The notes: generated by a model from the sequence alone, not told the origin. A stretch of DNA of 34,341 bases from an uncultured Porphyromonadaceae bacterium (GCA_947177685.1 CAMWVE010000030.1:1-34341); one strand, 5' to 3'. Counted from the first letter of the stretch, positions 1 to 9,149 are shown. Numbers and translations are program-made.

Positions 1-25
1 TGTTTTTCAACATATTATACGAAAA

Positions 26-58
26 GAGGCTGCGCCTATTTTGACACAGCCTCCTTTT
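26..58. terminator. Bidirectional hairpin terminator
   Basis: GAGGCTG (26-32) pairs with CAGCCTC (47-53) across a 14-nt loop. A T-run follows on the plus strand (CTTTTTC), and the reverse strand also runs into T residues (CTTTTCG). It is placed to end the minus-strand operon whose last gene stops at 155, and it could also serve a plus-strand gene left of the window. Confidence 0.7.
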
Positions 59-67
59 TCTAATGGA

Positions 68-150
68 ATTAATAAGACTAATAAGACTAATTGGACTAAT
101 AGGTCTTATTTGACCCATAACTCCCATTAGACTCATAAGCCTCATTAGAC
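68..150. repeat. 9-bp tandem repeat array, copy R1
   Basis: About nine units of a 9-bp motif, reading ACTAATAAG / ACTAATAGG / ACCCATAAC on the plus strand. The array starts about 5 bp after the stop codon of the minus-strand gene at 155 and ends before the terminator. Units diverge by substitution but keep the 9-bp phase. It belongs to the family seen at 6516, 13614, 22349, 24350, 34064 and 34268. Confidence 0.8.
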
Positions 151-154
151 CACT

Positions 155-688
155 TCAAATCATGCGAAGTGCCATCAGTTCGCGCTCTATTTCCTCGTGA
201 TCCATGGTGCGCACCCGGCGGAGGTCGGAGGCGAAGGTGTGGATGACGTTCTGAACGCCTGAATGGGCGAAGATGCGCTGGAAATGCTGATAGCCCTGAT
301 TGAACATGCGGTCAATCTCATCCTCGTCGAGCTGACAGGTGTCATGTCCTTCCTCTATTATCACGCGGCGGAGCATGTTTTTGGCGAAGGGATCCACGGA
401 GTTGTCATGGCGGTGAACCAACACACGGCAGAGGTAGTTGGAGACGGTCATAGCCACCATCATCCGGTACTGGCTAAGCAGGTTGTTCCACACTATCTTG
501 GCTGACATCGACGGATTCCCTGAGAAATAGTGTTCTGCCACTAACTGCACCGACCGCTCAGGCTCGGTTTCGTCCAATGAAAGTCCGAGCAGATGGTCGT
601 CACATTCAAAGACATACATTCCTACGGCAGTGCCTACCAGACCGTAGCTTTTGTCCTCCTCATCGATATATTTGAGCGATACGTTCAT
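155..688 (-). CDS. Conserved-looking hypothetical protein, coupled to porZ
   Basis: A 177-residue protein I do not recognise. The frame stays open upstream to 805, but that extension is Arg-rich and antisense-like. The start chosen at 688 gives MNVSLKYID and overlaps the porZ stop codon as ATGA, which implies translational coupling. There is no signal peptide or membrane segment, so a cytosolic location is inferred. The middle (residues about 50-95) looks alpha-helical (AEHYFSG, NNLLSQYRMMVAMTVSNYLCR), and the C-terminal third is acidic and helical (DEDEIDRMF, DHEEIERELMALRMI). It is the last gene of the nadA-leuS-rdgB-porZ run. A helper role for T9SS or a housekeeping role are both possible, but nothing in the sequence decides between them. 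Confidence 0.75.
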   Translation of the reverse strand: MNVSLKYIDEEDKSYGLVGTAVGMYVFECDDHLLGLSLDETEPERSVQLVAEHYFSGNPSMSAKIVWNNLLSQYRMMVAMTVSNYLCRVLVHRHDNSVDPFAKNMLRRVIIEEGHDTCQLDEDEIDRMFNQGYQHFQRIFAHSGVQNVIHTFASDLRRVRTMDHEEIERELMALRMI

Positions 689-3126
689 CTCACTATCATG
701 ATTTTTGTAACCACAGCGCTGTTGCCTGCATCGCCTGACTGCGAGGCGTAGACGAAGTAGACGCCTGTGCGCACACGTTCGCCATTGAAGTTGCAGCCGT
801 CCCATGTGTACATGCCACCTTCGGATTTACCTTGGCTGACTATGTTGCCGGCTGAGTCGGTTATCTTTATCAAGGAATTATCCATCAGCCCCTTCACGGT
901 TATGTAACCGGTGAAGTCAGGGCGCACAGGATTGGGATAAGCGAGCACCGAGGAGTAGTCAGGTTCGGCAGGAGCGGAGTCTGACTGATATTCATAGATT
1001 CCTTCATCCGTGCCGATGTAGACCACGTTGCTGACGGGGCTGCACTGCACGGTGTTGATTTTGTTCGATGTCAACGGCGAGTTGTCCTTGGTGAAGTTGC
1101 GGAGTATGCTGCGACCGTCGGCGCTGACCTTGAACAGACCGCCTTCCTGAGTGGCTATCCACTTGTTTTTGGAGGCGTCCATGGATATGCCGAGCACCAT
1201 CTGGCTGCCCATGAGGTAGTCTGCCAGACCGGTGCCATCGTTACGGGGCACTTTTATGCGGGTCACGCGACCTTCGCCGAGCATTGATTCAGGGTTGGCT
1301 ATTTCAATGATACCGTCATCGGTGCCCACCCACAGTTTACCATTCTCCAGCTCGGTGATGCAGGTGATGTAGATGGGGCTGAACATTTTGCCGTCCTGAT
1401 CAATGAACGAGGTGTAGCGTTTCTGGCGGTCGTCGGCTGTGGTTGCGGTGCCACGGCTGTCATAGAACACTATACCGCCCGCTTCATCACCGTTGCTGGA
1501 GTAGAGACAGATAATGTTGCTTTTCTTGCAGGCGAGCAGCATGGGGTCAAGCTCTATGTAGAGATCGGTTTCTATGGCTGACCAGTCGGCAGGCGTTGTA
1601 GCCTCCTTGTCGACCTTGTCAGCGGGAAGAACCAGCAGGTTTTCATTTTTATCGAATTTATTAGAAGCCACATATTGCGCCACCCAGAGATTGCCATGGC
1701 GGTCAAAGTCGGCATAGCCTACATACGACTGCCATCCGTCCCACAGAATCTTGCTGTTTGACTGATCGTAGAGATAGACGCATCCGTCTGTGAGCGAGAG
1801 TTTGTAGAGACCGTCGTAGCGGTTGCTGGCGAAGAAAATATCAGGATTCTTGGGATGTGCCACCACGCTGTTGCCCATTGCCATTTTCTTTGACCCGGGT
1901 AAGGGCTCAAAACCGGTGCTGCGGCGGGTGGAGTAAGGGTTAAACATGTTGTCCGGATCCAGCTTGGTTATAGAGCCGTCAGTTTCAAAGATGTTGATGT
2001 TGGTTGCCTTGCGGTAGGGCTGGTCCTCGCTGGGCTGTGTCACCACTGAGTTGCGTCGGGTGATACTTGTGGTGGTGGCATAGACGCGCCCGAAGTTGTC
2101 GCTCAGGAGAATGTCGACGGGGAGCACGGTGAACTCACCGGGCTTGAAGTAGTCTATCAGATAAACCACATTCTCACCACCTTTCCACTCCACATTGGCT
2201 ATGCCGTCAGAGGTGGCGGTCCACAGATTTTCCTTACTGTTCCACAATGCGAGCGGCTGACGGTAAAGGCGGGTGTTGGACGAGAGCCATTCCAGCGAAG
2301 TTGCTCCGGTTTCGGTGTTGTAGAAGGCTATGGTCATTCCGTTTGTGAAGTAATAGCCGTCTTTATAGGGGTTTCCGTGATTGTTATAGGGATAGTTGCC
2401 GCCATAGGCTTTATCCTCCATCATGCTGTTGTTGGTGAAATCGAATGTCACCAGCACAATGTTCTTTTCCGGACGCACTATTGCCTGACGGTCGCTGACG
2501 GGTATGATTTCTTTGAGCACGGTTGAGCTGACCGGGGTGAAGTTCGACAGGTTGTTGATGCGCGAGCTGCTTTTGGCTGCCATCACACCCTTGTCAGGAA
2601 GCGAAATGAGGTAGTGGTCACCTAACTTGGTGAAGAAGTTCACCTTCTGGTGATATATGCCTGACTCCTTGACGGTGTGTGACTTTTCATCGGCAATGAC
2701 CACGCCAAACTCAGTGGCTATGTATATTTTGTTGTCAACGAAGCTGACTCCGTGAATGGTTTTCATCGATGTCAGCACCGCATCCTTTATGTCGCTCATG
2801 TTCACCACATTGCCGTTGTCATAGATGAAATCCATGTTACCGTTGGTGTAGGTGACGAGCAGATATTTGCCTTCCTTGTTGTAGTAAATCTGGCTTATTC
2901 CGCTGTCATTGAGCACGTTGCCAGTGTTGTAGGAGTAAGTTTCCTGATTCTCTTTGTCGTAGGAGAACAGCGAGCCGGCTGACACGAAATAAGTTTTTTC
3001 AGGTGTCTCCACAATGCTGTTCACCGATGAGAACGGGGTGTGGAATTTCCAGCTTCCCACCATGGTCTGGGCAGCGGCAACCAGCGGAAGCAGCAGAGAG
3101 ATTAAGATGATGATTTTTTTATACAT
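685..3126 (-). CDS. porZ: PorZ-like type IX secretion system protein
   Basis: An 813-residue secreted protein. An N-terminal signal peptide (MYKKIIILISLLLPLVAAA, then Q) is followed by two beta-propeller-like halves of repeated short WD/regulator-type blades, such as GISQIYYNKEGKYLLV and KLWVGTDDGIIEI. A C-terminal beta-sandwich (about 735-813) begins AYPNPVRPDFTG and ends RTGVYFVYAS...TKIMIVR, a T9SS sorting-like domain. This architecture and length match PorZ (about 780 residues in Porphyromonas gingivalis), an outer-surface T9SS component that handles anionic LPS during cargo attachment. Its ATG overlaps the rdgB stop by 8 bp (ATGTATAA) and its own stop overlaps the next gene by 4 bp. The alternative is a generic two-component-regulator-propeller T9SS cargo protein; the PNPVRPDF...WDG..F.GERV.TGVY signature favours PorZ. 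Confidence 0.82.
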   Translation of the reverse strand: MYKKIIILISLLLPLVAAAQTMVGSWKFHTPFSSVNSIVETPEKTYFVSAGSLFSYDKENQETYSYNTGNVLNDSGISQIYYNKEGKYLLVTYTNGNMDFIYDNGNVVNMSDIKDAVLTSMKTIHGVSFVDNKIYIATEFGVVIADEKSHTVKESGIYHQKVNFFTKLGDHYLISLPDKGVMAAKSSSRINNLSNFTPVSSTVLKEIIPVSDRQAIVRPEKNIVLVTFDFTNNSMMEDKAYGGNYPYNNHGNPYKDGYYFTNGMTIAFYNTETGATSLEWLSSNTRLYRQPLALWNSKENLWTATSDGIANVEWKGGENVVYLIDYFKPGEFTVLPVDILLSDNFGRVYATTTSITRRNSVVTQPSEDQPYRKATNINIFETDGSITKLDPDNMFNPYSTRRSTGFEPLPGSKKMAMGNSVVAHPKNPDIFFASNRYDGLYKLSLTDGCVYLYDQSNSKILWDGWQSYVGYADFDRHGNLWVAQYVASNKFDKNENLLVLPADKVDKEATTPADWSAIETDLYIELDPMLLACKKSNIICLYSSNGDEAGGIVFYDSRGTATTADDRQKRYTSFIDQDGKMFSPIYITCITELENGKLWVGTDDGIIEIANPESMLGEGRVTRIKVPRNDGTGLADYLMGSQMVLGISMDASKNKWIATQEGGLFKVSADGRSILRNFTKDNSPLTSNKINTVQCSPVSNVVYIGTDEGIYEYQSDSAPAEPDYSSVLAYPNPVRPDFTGYITVKGLMDNSLIKITDSAGNIVSQGKSEGGMYTWDGCNFNGERVRTGVYFVYASQSGDAGNSAVVTKIMIVR

Positions 3127-3700
3127 TCCGTAGATAATTGATTAATTTTACTGTGGCACGCCCACGGTGACTGACAGCATTTTTCTCGTCAGCGGAGAGT
3201 TGGGCGAACGTGCGGTCATCTCCTTCCGGAACAAACACGGGGTCGTAGCCGAAGCCTCCGTTTCCGGCGGGACTGGTGGTTATAGCTCCCTCACACACAC
3301 CTTCAAACGTTTTTATCCGGTCTCCTTCAGTCAGCGCAATCACTGTTCTGAAGCGTGCCTTGCGGTCACTCTTGTCCTCCATGTTTTTCAGCAGCAGCTT
3401 CATGTTGGCAGCGGAGTCATGACCTTCGCCGGGGGCATAGCGGGCTGAATGTACGCCGGGAGCGCCGTCCAGAGCATCCACCTCCAGACCGGTGTCATCG
3501 GCAAAGCAATCGTAGCCGTAGTGTTCCTTCACCCAGCGCGCTTTGGCTATGGCGTTACCCTCCAGAGTGGGTTCGTTTTCAGGTATGTCGTCGTGACAGT
3601 TTATGTCAGCGAGCGACATAACTGCGAAGGATTCGCCGAGGATACGGCGAATCTCTTCCAGCTTATGTGAATTATTAGTAGCAAATACCAGTTGTCTCAC
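3119..3700 (-). CDS. rdgB: Non-canonical purine NTP pyrophosphatase (RdgB/HAM1)
   Basis: A 193-residue cytosolic enzyme that hydrolyses ITP, XTP and dITP to the monophosphate plus pyrophosphate and so keeps deaminated purines out of DNA and RNA. Family motifs are intact: the N-terminal substrate loop TNNSHKLEEI (8-17), the metal and catalytic segment DDTGLEVDAL (68-77), GFGYDPVF (149-156) and the C-terminal SHRG (177-180). Length is normal for the family (about 190-200). It lies 31 bp after leuS and overlaps porZ by 8 bp, so it is probably co-transcribed with both. Nothing looks truncated. Confidence 0.96.
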   Translation of the reverse strand: MRQLVFATNNSHKLEEIRRILGESFAVMSLADINCHDDIPENEPTLEGNAIAKARWVKEHYGYDCFADDTGLEVDALDGAPGVHSARYAPGEGHDSAANMKLLLKNMEDKSDRKARFRTVIALTEGDRIKTFEGVCEGAITTSPAGNGGFGYDPVFVPEGDDRTFAQLSADEKNAVSHRGRATVKLINYLRNV

Positions 3701-3731
3701 TTTATAATAACGGAGTTTTTCTGTTTTTATT

Positions 3732-6503
3732 TTATCCTACGACTATATTAACAATTTTTCCGGGAACCACAATCACCTTGCGCACTGTCTTGCCGTCGGT
3801 CCACTTGGCTGCACCTTCATGTGCAAGGGCTACCTTCTCCACTTCGGCAGCAGGCATGTCAGCAGGCACCTCAATGGTGTAACGTGCTTTGCCATTGAAC
3901 GATACAGCCATCTTCACGGTTGATTCCTTCATGTATTCCTCGTTATATTCGGGCCAGCGGGCATCGCAGATGGTGGTGGTGTTACCCATGGCATGCCAGA
4001 GTTCCTCGGTGATGTGGGGTGCGAAGGGTGCCAGCAATATCAGATACTGTTCGAGCACTTCGCGCGAGGTGCATTTCTGCTGCACGAGCTCGCTGAGCGC
4101 TATCATAAAGGCGCTTATCGAGGTGTTGTACGAGAAGTTCTCTATGTCGGCGCTTACCTTTTTGATAAGCTTGTGCAGGGTCTTGAGATTGTCTGCCGTA
4201 GGCTTGGCGTCGGTCACTGTCAGGGTGCCGTTCTTGTAGAAGTGACCCCACAGTTTTTTCAGGTAACGGTTCACGCCGTCGATGCCGTTGGTGTCCCACG
4301 GTTTGCTCTGTTCCAGCGGACCGAGGAACATTTCATAAAGTCGCAGTGTGTCAGCACCGTAACGCTCCACAATGTCATCCGGATTAACCACATTGAACAT
4401 TGATTTCGACATTTTTTCAACAGCGTAGCCACACACATATTTTCCATCCTCGAGAATAAACTCGGCAGTGGCGAATTCCGGACGCCATGCGCGGAATCTG
4501 TCAAGGTCAAGGATGTCGTTCGACACCAAGTTGATATCGACATGGATGGGGGTGACTTCATAGTCATCTTTCAGCCCTGACGACACAAATTTATTGGTGT
4601 CTTTAATGCGGTAAACGAAGTTGCTGCGACCCTGAATCATACCTTGGTTTATCAGCTTGCGGAACGGCTCCGGCTCACACACTTTGCCGAGGTCATAGAG
4701 GAACTTGTTCCAGAAGCGGCTGTAGATGAGGTGACCGGTGGCATGCTCCGTACCGCCTATGTAGAGGTCTACGTTGCGCCAGTAATTATCAGCTTCCTCA
4801 CCCACCAATGCATCGTTGTTGTGCGGATCCATGTAGCGCAGATAGTATGCCGACGAACCTGCGAAGCCGGGCATGGTGTTGAGTTCAATGGGATAACCCT
4901 CGGCTGTTTTCCAGTTCTGAGCACGTCCCAGCGGCGGCTCACCTGACTCGGTGGGCAAATATTTGTCCACTTCAGGCAGCAGCAAAGGCAGCTTGTCTAT
5001 GGTCATCATGGTGGGGATGCCATCCTTATAATATACGGGGAAAGGCTCGCCCCAATAGCGCTGACGCGAGAATATGGCGTCGCGCAGACGGTAGTTGACC
5101 TTCACCTTACCTATTCCTTTTTCTTCAATGAATTTCTTGGTGCGGGCTATAGCCTCCTTCACCTCCATGCCGTTAAGATTCAGTTCGGGACCCTCGGAAT
5201 TTATCATCTTACCTTCCTTGGCGTCGAACGACTGCTCTGACACATCGGCACCCTCTATCAGTGGTATCACCGGCAGATCGAAATGGCGTGCGAAGGCATA
5301 GTCACGGCTGTCATGGGCAGGCACTGCCATGATGGCACCGGTGCCGTAACCTGCAAGCACATAGTCGCTTACCCACACCGGTATTTTCTTGCCGCTGAGC
5401 GGATTGACGGCATACGCTCCGGTGAACACTCCGGTCACCTTCTTGTCTATCATGCGCTCGCGCTCGGTTTTGTGCTTGATGGAATCAATATATTCCTTCA
5501 CAGCCTCCTTCTGCTCCGGAGTGGTTATCATATCCACATATTTGCTTTCTGGAGCCAACACCATGAAGGTCACGCCGAACACGGTGTCGGCACGGGTGGT
5601 GAATATCTCCAGATCAATGTCGGTACCGTCAACATGAAAGCGCATCTCGGCACCCTCGGAGCGTCCTATCCAGTTGCGCTGTGTCTCCTTCAGCGAGTCG
5701 CTCCATTCAATATCTTCAAGTCCGTCGAGCAGACGTTGCGCGTAGGCTGACACACGCAGACACCACTGATACATCAGCTTCTGCTCCACAGGATAGCCGC
5801 CGCGAACCGACACACCCTCGCTCACCTCGTCATTGGCAAGCACTGTGCCCAGTTTCGGACACCAGTTGACCATGGTGTTGCCCAGATAAGCTATGCGGTA
5901 GTTCATCAGAGTGTCGCTCTTCTCCTTGTCGCTCATAGCCTTCCACTCGTCGGCTGTGAAATGAAGCTCCTTGCCGCACACAGCCTTCACCCCTTCTGAT
6001 CCTTTCTGCTCGAAATGCTTCACAAGCGATTCAATCGGCATAGCCTTGTCAGCCGCAGTGTCATAGTAGTGGTTGAACATTTCAATGAATGCCCACTGGG
6101 TCCATTTGTAAAATTCAGGATCACAGGTTTTTACCTCGCGTGACCAGTCATAGCTGAACCCTATCTTGTCAAGCTGCGAACGGTAGCGGTCAATATTCTT
6201 GCGGGTTGTTACCTCCGGATGCTGCCCCGTCTGTATGGCATACTGTTCTGCCGGAAGTCCATAGGCATCGTAGCCCATAGGATGCAGCACATTGAAACCT
6301 TTCAGGCGTTTGTAGCGCGAATAAATGTCCGAAGCAATATAGCCTAACGGATGACCCACATGCAATCCGGCACCCGACGGATAAGGAAACATGTCGAGCA
6401 CATAAAATTTCGGACGGCTGTGGTCAACCACACATTTATATATATTATTATCTTTCCAATACTGTTGCCAACGGGCTTCAATTTCTCTGTGATTATATTC
6501 CAT
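3732..6503 (-). CDS. leuS: Leucyl-tRNA synthetase
   Basis: A 923-residue class I aminoacyl-tRNA synthetase that charges tRNA-Leu. Visible motifs are the HIGH-type signature HVGH (48-51, within [16 protein letters not shown]), the CP1 editing domain with the threonine-rich segment [10 protein letters not shown] and the [15 protein letters not shown] stretch, the catalytic KMSKS loop near residue 695 ([12 protein letters not shown]), the anticodon-binding helical domain after it, and a small C-terminal domain ending [12 protein letters not shown]. The insert before KMSKS (about residues 625-690, [13 protein letters not shown]...) is a feature I associate with Bacteroidales LeuRS. A 9-bp repeat array occupies the 122 bp between nadA and leuS; no clear -7 box was found there, so read-through from nadA is plausible. 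Confidence 0.97.
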   Translation of the reverse strand: MEYNHREIEARWQQYWKDNNIYKCVVDHSRPKFYVLDMFPYPSGAGLHVGHPLGYIASDIYSRYKRLKGFNVLHPMGYDAYGLPAEQYAIQTGQHPEVTTRKNIDRYRSQLDKIGFSYDWSREVKTCDPEFYKWTQWAFIEMFNHYYDTAADKAMPIESLVKHFEQKGSEGVKAVCGKELHFTADEWKAMSDKEKSDTLMNYRIAYLGNTMVNWCPKLGTVLANDEVSEGVSVRGGYPVEQKLMYQWCLRVSAYAQRLLDGLEDIEWSDSLKETQRNWIGRSEGAEMRFHVDGTDIDLEIFTTRADTVFGVTFMVLAPESKYVDMITTPEQKEAVKEYIDSIKHKTERERMIDKKVTGVFTGAYAVNPLSGKKIPVWVSDYVLAGYGTGAIMAVPAHDSRDYAFARHFDLPVIPLIEGADVSEQSFDAKEGKMINSEGPELNLNGMEVKEAIARTKKFIEEKGIGKVKVNYRLRDAIFSRQRYWGEPFPVYYKDGIPTMMTIDKLPLLLPEVDKYLPTESGEPPLGRAQNWKTAEGYPIELNTMPGFAGSSAYYLRYMDPHNNDALVGEEADNYWRNVDLYIGGTEHATGHLIYSRFWNKFLYDLGKVCEPEPFRKLINQGMIQGRSNFVYRIKDTNKFVSSGLKDDYEVTPIHVDINLVSNDILDLDRFRAWRPEFATAEFILEDGKYVCGYAVEKMSKSMFNVVNPDDIVERYGADTLRLYEMFLGPLEQSKPWDTNGIDGVNRYLKKLWGHFYKNGTLTVTDAKPTADNLKTLHKLIKKVSADIENFSYNTSISAFMIALSELVQQKCTSREVLEQYLILLAPFAPHITEELWHAMGNTTTICDARWPEYNEEYMKESTVKMAVSFNGKARYTIEVPADMPAAEVEKVALAHEGAAKWTDGKTVRKVIVVPGKIVNIVVG

Positions 6504-6515
6504 ATAATATTATAA

Positions 6516-6620
6516 TACTAATATGACTATTACTAATAAGACCTATAAGACTAATAAGACTAATAAGACCCATAAGACCTATAAGACCCATAAGACCTAT
6601 AGGACCTATAAGACTAATAT
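6516..6620. repeat. 9-bp tandem repeat array, copy R2
   Basis: Eleven or so 9-bp units such as ACTAATAAG, ACCTATAAG and ACCCATAAG, kept in phase. It fills nearly the whole nadA-leuS gap, starting about 5 bp after the nadA stop and ending about 12 bp before the leuS start codon. The C/T alternation within units distinguishes it from the G-rich copies at 22349 and 24350. Confidence 0.85.
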
Positions 6621-6625
6621 GAACT

Positions 6626-7591
6626 CTAACTCATCTCCAACATCCTCCTTATCGGGCGCACCGCCTTGGCAGCCGTCTGCGGGTCAACCTCAATTTCAGG
6701 CTGCTCAGTCAGCAGGCAGTTGTAGAGTTTCTCCAACGTATTAAGTTTCATGAAGTTACACTCGTTACATGCGCAGGTGGAGTCCGACGGAGGCGCCGGA
6801 ATAAAAGTTTTCTCAGGGCAACCCTTCCTCATTTCATGCAGTATGCCGCTCTCGGTGGCAACAATGAACTCAGTTGCATCAGACCGGCGTGCATAGTCCA
6901 GCAGCGCCGCTGTCGATCCAACCTTGTCAGCTAACAGCACCACGGTGTGCTTACACTCCGGATGCACCAGCACCTTTGCCTCAGGATGTTGCTTTTTCAG
7001 CTCTATGATCTTCTCCACCGAGAAATTCTCATGCACATGACAGGCACCGTTCCACAGCAGCATCTCCCTGCCGGTAACGCTGTTTATGTAGTTACCCAGA
7101 TTGCGGTCCGGACCGAAGATGATCTTCTGATCAGCCGGCAGCGACTCCACTATCTTGCGGGCGTTCGACGAGGTCACCACTATGTCAGTCAGCGCCTTCA
7201 CTGCTGCCGAAGTGTTGACATAGCTTATCACCAAATGATCAGGATGTTCGGCAGTGAAGCGGGCAAACTCCTCCGCATCGCAGCTGTCGGCGAGCGAGCA
7301 CCCTGCCTCCGCATCCGGCACCAGCACCTTCTTTTCAGGGCAGAGTATCTTTGCCGTCTCTCCCATGAAGTGAACGCCGCAAAGCACTATTATGTCAGCC
7401 GTCAGCTTCTCTGCAATCTGAGCCAGCGCCAGCGAGTCGCCTATATAATCAGCCACATCCTGAATGTCGCCTATCTGATAGTAATGCGCCAGTATGACCG
7501 CATTCTTTTCTTTTTTCAACCTTTCTATTTCTTGTTTCAAACAAGCTGCGGAATGTTCACCTTCCTTCACCTTTTTATTTTCAACATTCAT
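6626..7591 (-). CDS. nadA: Quinolinate synthase
   Basis: A 321-residue [4Fe-4S] enzyme that condenses iminoaspartate with dihydroxyacetone phosphate to quinolinate, the second step of de novo NAD synthesis. The three cluster-region cysteines are present: C71 in [13 protein letters not shown]184 in WNGACHVHE, and C278 in the C-terminal CNECNFM (C275-x-x-C278). Substrate-binding histidines and tyrosines are visible in LAHYYQ (35-40) and HPECKHTV. Length fits the shorter NadA group (about 300-330). The start gives MNVENKK and is followed by about 20 polar residues before the conserved core. No nadB or nadC is in the window. It is the first gene of the minus-strand run, and its leader lies inside the candidate origin region. 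Confidence 0.96.
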   Translation of the reverse strand: MNVENKKVKEGEHSAACLKQEIERLKKEKNAVILAHYYQIGDIQDVADYIGDSLALAQIAEKLTADIIVLCGVHFMGETAKILCPEKKVLVPDAEAGCSLADSCDAEEFARFTAEHPDHLVISYVNTSAAVKALTDIVVTSSNARKIVESLPADQKIIFGPDRNLGNYINSVTGREMLLWNGACHVHENFSVEKIIELKKQHPEAKVLVHPECKHTVVLLADKVGSTAALLDYARRSDATEFIVATESGILHEMRKGCPEKTFIPAPPSDSTCACNECNFMKLNTLEKLYNCLLTEQPEIEVDPQTAAKAVRPIRRMLEMS

Positions 7592-7793
7592 TTTTATTTT
7601 GTTTGAAATTTTTTTTGAAAAGAAATTATATCATCAACAATAATGTATGTTGAAAACCCTCATAACTTTTCACCTCAAAATTTGCTTTTTAAGTTATTAA
7701 ACTTAGAAAAATAACCATTTACAGGTTATTAACATCATTTTCCTCTGAAAAATAAGCCATTAGAGAGTTTATCTACATTATGTCAATAATGTG

Positions 7794-7801
7794 CAAAGTT
7801 A
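7794..7801 (-). promoter_or_regulatory. Possible nadA operon -7 box
   Basis: Read on the minus strand this is TAACTTTG, matching the Bacteroidetes -7 consensus TAnnTTTG. A CAAA (TTTG on the minus strand) lies at 7826-7829, a spacing of 24 bp that is longer than usual. It would give a leader of roughly 195 nt for nadA. Confidence 0.35.
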
Positions 7802-7993
7802 ATAATTTACAATGAATTTTTACTCCAAAAAATCAATAAAAGTGTTTGATAACCTCTCATCAACTCTCGTAAACTTTATTTGGAGCATTAATGAATTTAT
7901 TTTATATGCGCTTTTCTCCCTCTTTTTCCAAATCATTTTGTTGAAAACTTACTCTGCTGTTATCAACCGTTTTCAACAGGTTATAAACAGGGA

Positions 7994-8047
7994 AGTTTTT
8001 AGTTGTTAGTTGATAGTTTTTAGTTTATAGTAGTTAGTTTTTAGATT
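7994..8047 (+). repeat. AT-rich interspersed repeat (family 3), degenerate copy
   Basis: A run of AGTTTTTAGTTGTTAGT-like words repeated imperfectly, leading directly into the REP-like element at 8055. The same words (TTTTTAGTTGTTAGT and similar) recur next to other repeat clusters in the window. Confidence 0.55.
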
Positions 8048-8054
8048 TTTGATG

Positions 8055-8217
8055 TAGGGACACTTCGTGGAGTGTCCGCCGATGGAGCAGCTATCGCGAA
8101 GCGCTTGCAAAGCAAAAACTCTCAGGCTTCCGCAATATCAAAATTAATTCCGCTCCGGGAGCCCTTCAGGGCGATATTATATTTAACCCTGTACGACCAG
8201 AGGAAGTGCAGGGAAAA
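8055..8217 (-). repeat. 163-bp REP-like repeat, copy A
   Basis: Nearly identical (about seven substitutions and one indel) to 9150-9311 and in the same orientation. It begins with a hairpin, GGACACT (8058-8064) / AGTGTCC (8071-8077). A segment with GCTTGCAAAGC near-palindromes, a second small palindrome GCCCTTCAGGGC and a conserved tail ending GCAGGGAAAA follow. The core also occurs on the opposite strand at 34092 and 34297. No coding capacity and no clear terminal inverted repeats were seen. Confidence 0.85.
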
Positions 8218-8252
8218 TCACCTCATAACTCATAACTATGACTTCTAACCTA
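8217..8252 (-). repeat. AT-rich interspersed repeat (family 3)
   Basis: On the minus strand it reads GGTTAGAAGTCATAG, then TTATGAGTTATGAGGTG. It matches copies at 13503-13562, 24307-24347, 27401-27476 and 34011-34060. It sits between the 163-bp repeat and the right-hand DnaA-like boxes. Confidence 0.65.
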
Positions 8253-8361
8253 ATTATTTACACTTTATCAACACCGCAATTTGTTATAAATTAACCGCTT
8301 ATGAAGTTATCAACATTAGTGTAAATAATTTTATTTTATATTTTTCAACCTGATAGTCTCC

Positions 8362-8406
8362 CACTACTAACAACTAAAACTCACCTCCTAACTCTGACTT
8401 CTAAAT
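8362..8406 (-). repeat. AT-rich interspersed repeat (family 3)
   Basis: On the minus strand it reads TTAGAAGTCAGAGTTAGG, then AGGTGAGTTTTAGTTGTTAG. It lies just after the two TTATCAACA boxes, so this pair of repeats brackets them. Confidence 0.65.
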
Positions 8407-8447
8407 ACTCTCTTACACTTTCCCGTTTTTTCTCTCCATTTCCATCG

Positions 8448-8455
8448 TACTTTTG
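8448..8455 (+). promoter_or_regulatory. -7 box for the DUF6291-like gene
   Basis: TACTTTTG matches TAnnTTTG and lies 23 bp before the start codon at 8479. The upstream -33 element is only a T-run, so it is a partial match. Confidence 0.5.
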
Positions 8456-8478
8456 CAAAAAACTAAAAAATATAGAAT

Positions 8479-9126
8479 ATGAAAAACATCATCATCAAAA
8501 AAGAATGGATTGAAATCCTCGAACAGCACTCCACCGAACTGCGCGACACCGTTATGGGCGCCATCTATGACTTCGCTCTGCGCGAAAAAGAACCTGAAAA
8601 GCTTCGCCCTGAGGCTGAGATAGCCTACAAACTGATTAAGACCGAGATGGTTACTCTCGACGCAGCTCTCGATTTCGATGCAGCCCGTGAGGCTGCCATA
8701 CGCAAGAAACGTGCTGCCGAACGCCGTGCCGCAAAAGCTGCGGAGCAAAAAGCAGAGCAGAAAAAGGAGCATCAGGCAGCGGAAATCATCACCATAGAGA
8801 AGAACCGTACCCACAAGTTCCGCCCGCTCCCCAAGTCAGCCGACGTGCCCCTTGTGCCTATCCAGCGCTATGACAATTACTATGACTTCAAGGAGTTTTA
8901 TGAACTCTATCCGGGCGAGAAAGATGAAGTGGAGCAGGAGTTCTCGCGCCTGATCTTCCAGTTCGGCGACATTGAGCAGGAGATACCCCGCTTTGCAGGC
9001 AGCCTGCAGGTGCAGATGGCATGGAAAGAGTCCATGAAAGCCAAAGGCTACCGTGTGGCTCCGTTCCCCGCACTCCGCCATTGGCTCACCGACCAGTGCT
9101 GGCGCGACAAAATGCCCAATGTTTAG
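8479..9126 (+). CDS. DUF6291-like protein resembling phage/plasmid replication factors
   Basis: A 215-residue soluble protein with three parts. Residues 1-65 form a helical N-terminal domain (IIIKKEWIEILEQHS, AIYDFALREKEPEKL, AEIAYKLIKTEM) matching the pattern I know as DUF6291. Residues about 68-105 form a charged Ala/Arg/Lys/Glu helix (coiled-coil-like). The C-terminal part (about 125-215) has the layout seen at the ends of phage replisome-organiser proteins: FYELYPGEKDE near the start, a helical middle, and APFPALRHWLTDQCWRD near the end, comparable to the common 'YPxK ... P..WL....W.D' arrangement. It has its own TACTTTTG promoter, is flanked by two direct copies of a 163-bp repeat, and lies beside the candidate origin. 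A replication-related role is inference; no phage genes are nearby. Confidence 0.8.
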   Translation: MKNIIIKKEWIEILEQHSTELRDTVMGAIYDFALREKEPEKLRPEAEIAYKLIKTEMVTLDAALDFDAAREAAIRKKRAAERRAAKAAEQKAEQKKEHQAAEIITIEKNRTHKFRPLPKSADVPLVPIQRYDNYYDFKEFYELYPGEKDEVEQEFSRLIFQFGDIEQEIPRFAGSLQVQMAWKESMKAKGYRVAPFPALRHWLTDQCWRDKMPNV

Positions 9127-9149
9127 TCAGGAGTTGAGAGATTAAGTAG

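Larger units (their letters stand above)
7592..8478. other. Candidate chromosomal replication origin (oriC-like AT-rich region)
   Basis: Gene-free, AT-rich, about 0.89 kb, located where gene direction flips from minus to plus. It contains a cluster of 9-mers close to the DnaA box TTATCCACA: TTATTAACA (7726-7734), TTATCTACA (7769-7777), TTATCAACC (7960-7968), TTATAAACA (7981-7989), and TTATCAACA twice (8265-8273, 8307-8315). Weaker TTTTCAACA copies occur at 7970-7978 and, on the minus strand, at 7648-7656 and 7939-7947. A very AT-rich stretch at 8321-8346 could unwind. A 163-bp repeat (8055-8217) splits the two box clusters. The boxes are seen directly; origin function is inferred. No dnaA gene is in the window, and by eye GC skew does not switch exactly here. 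Confidence 0.5.

Noticed and set aside
689-805. N-terminal extension of the gene at 155-688
   Set aside because: Arg-rich translation antisense to the porZ C-terminal coding frame; the ATGA start at 688 is better.
6516-6620. CRISPR array
   Set aside because: The repeat unit is 9 bp with no spacers, and no cas genes are present.
7812-8009. 65-residue plus-strand open frame inside the AT-rich gap
   Set aside because: Low-complexity hydrophobic translation from AT-rich DNA; overlaps DnaA-like boxes and repeats; no promoter or family resemblance.
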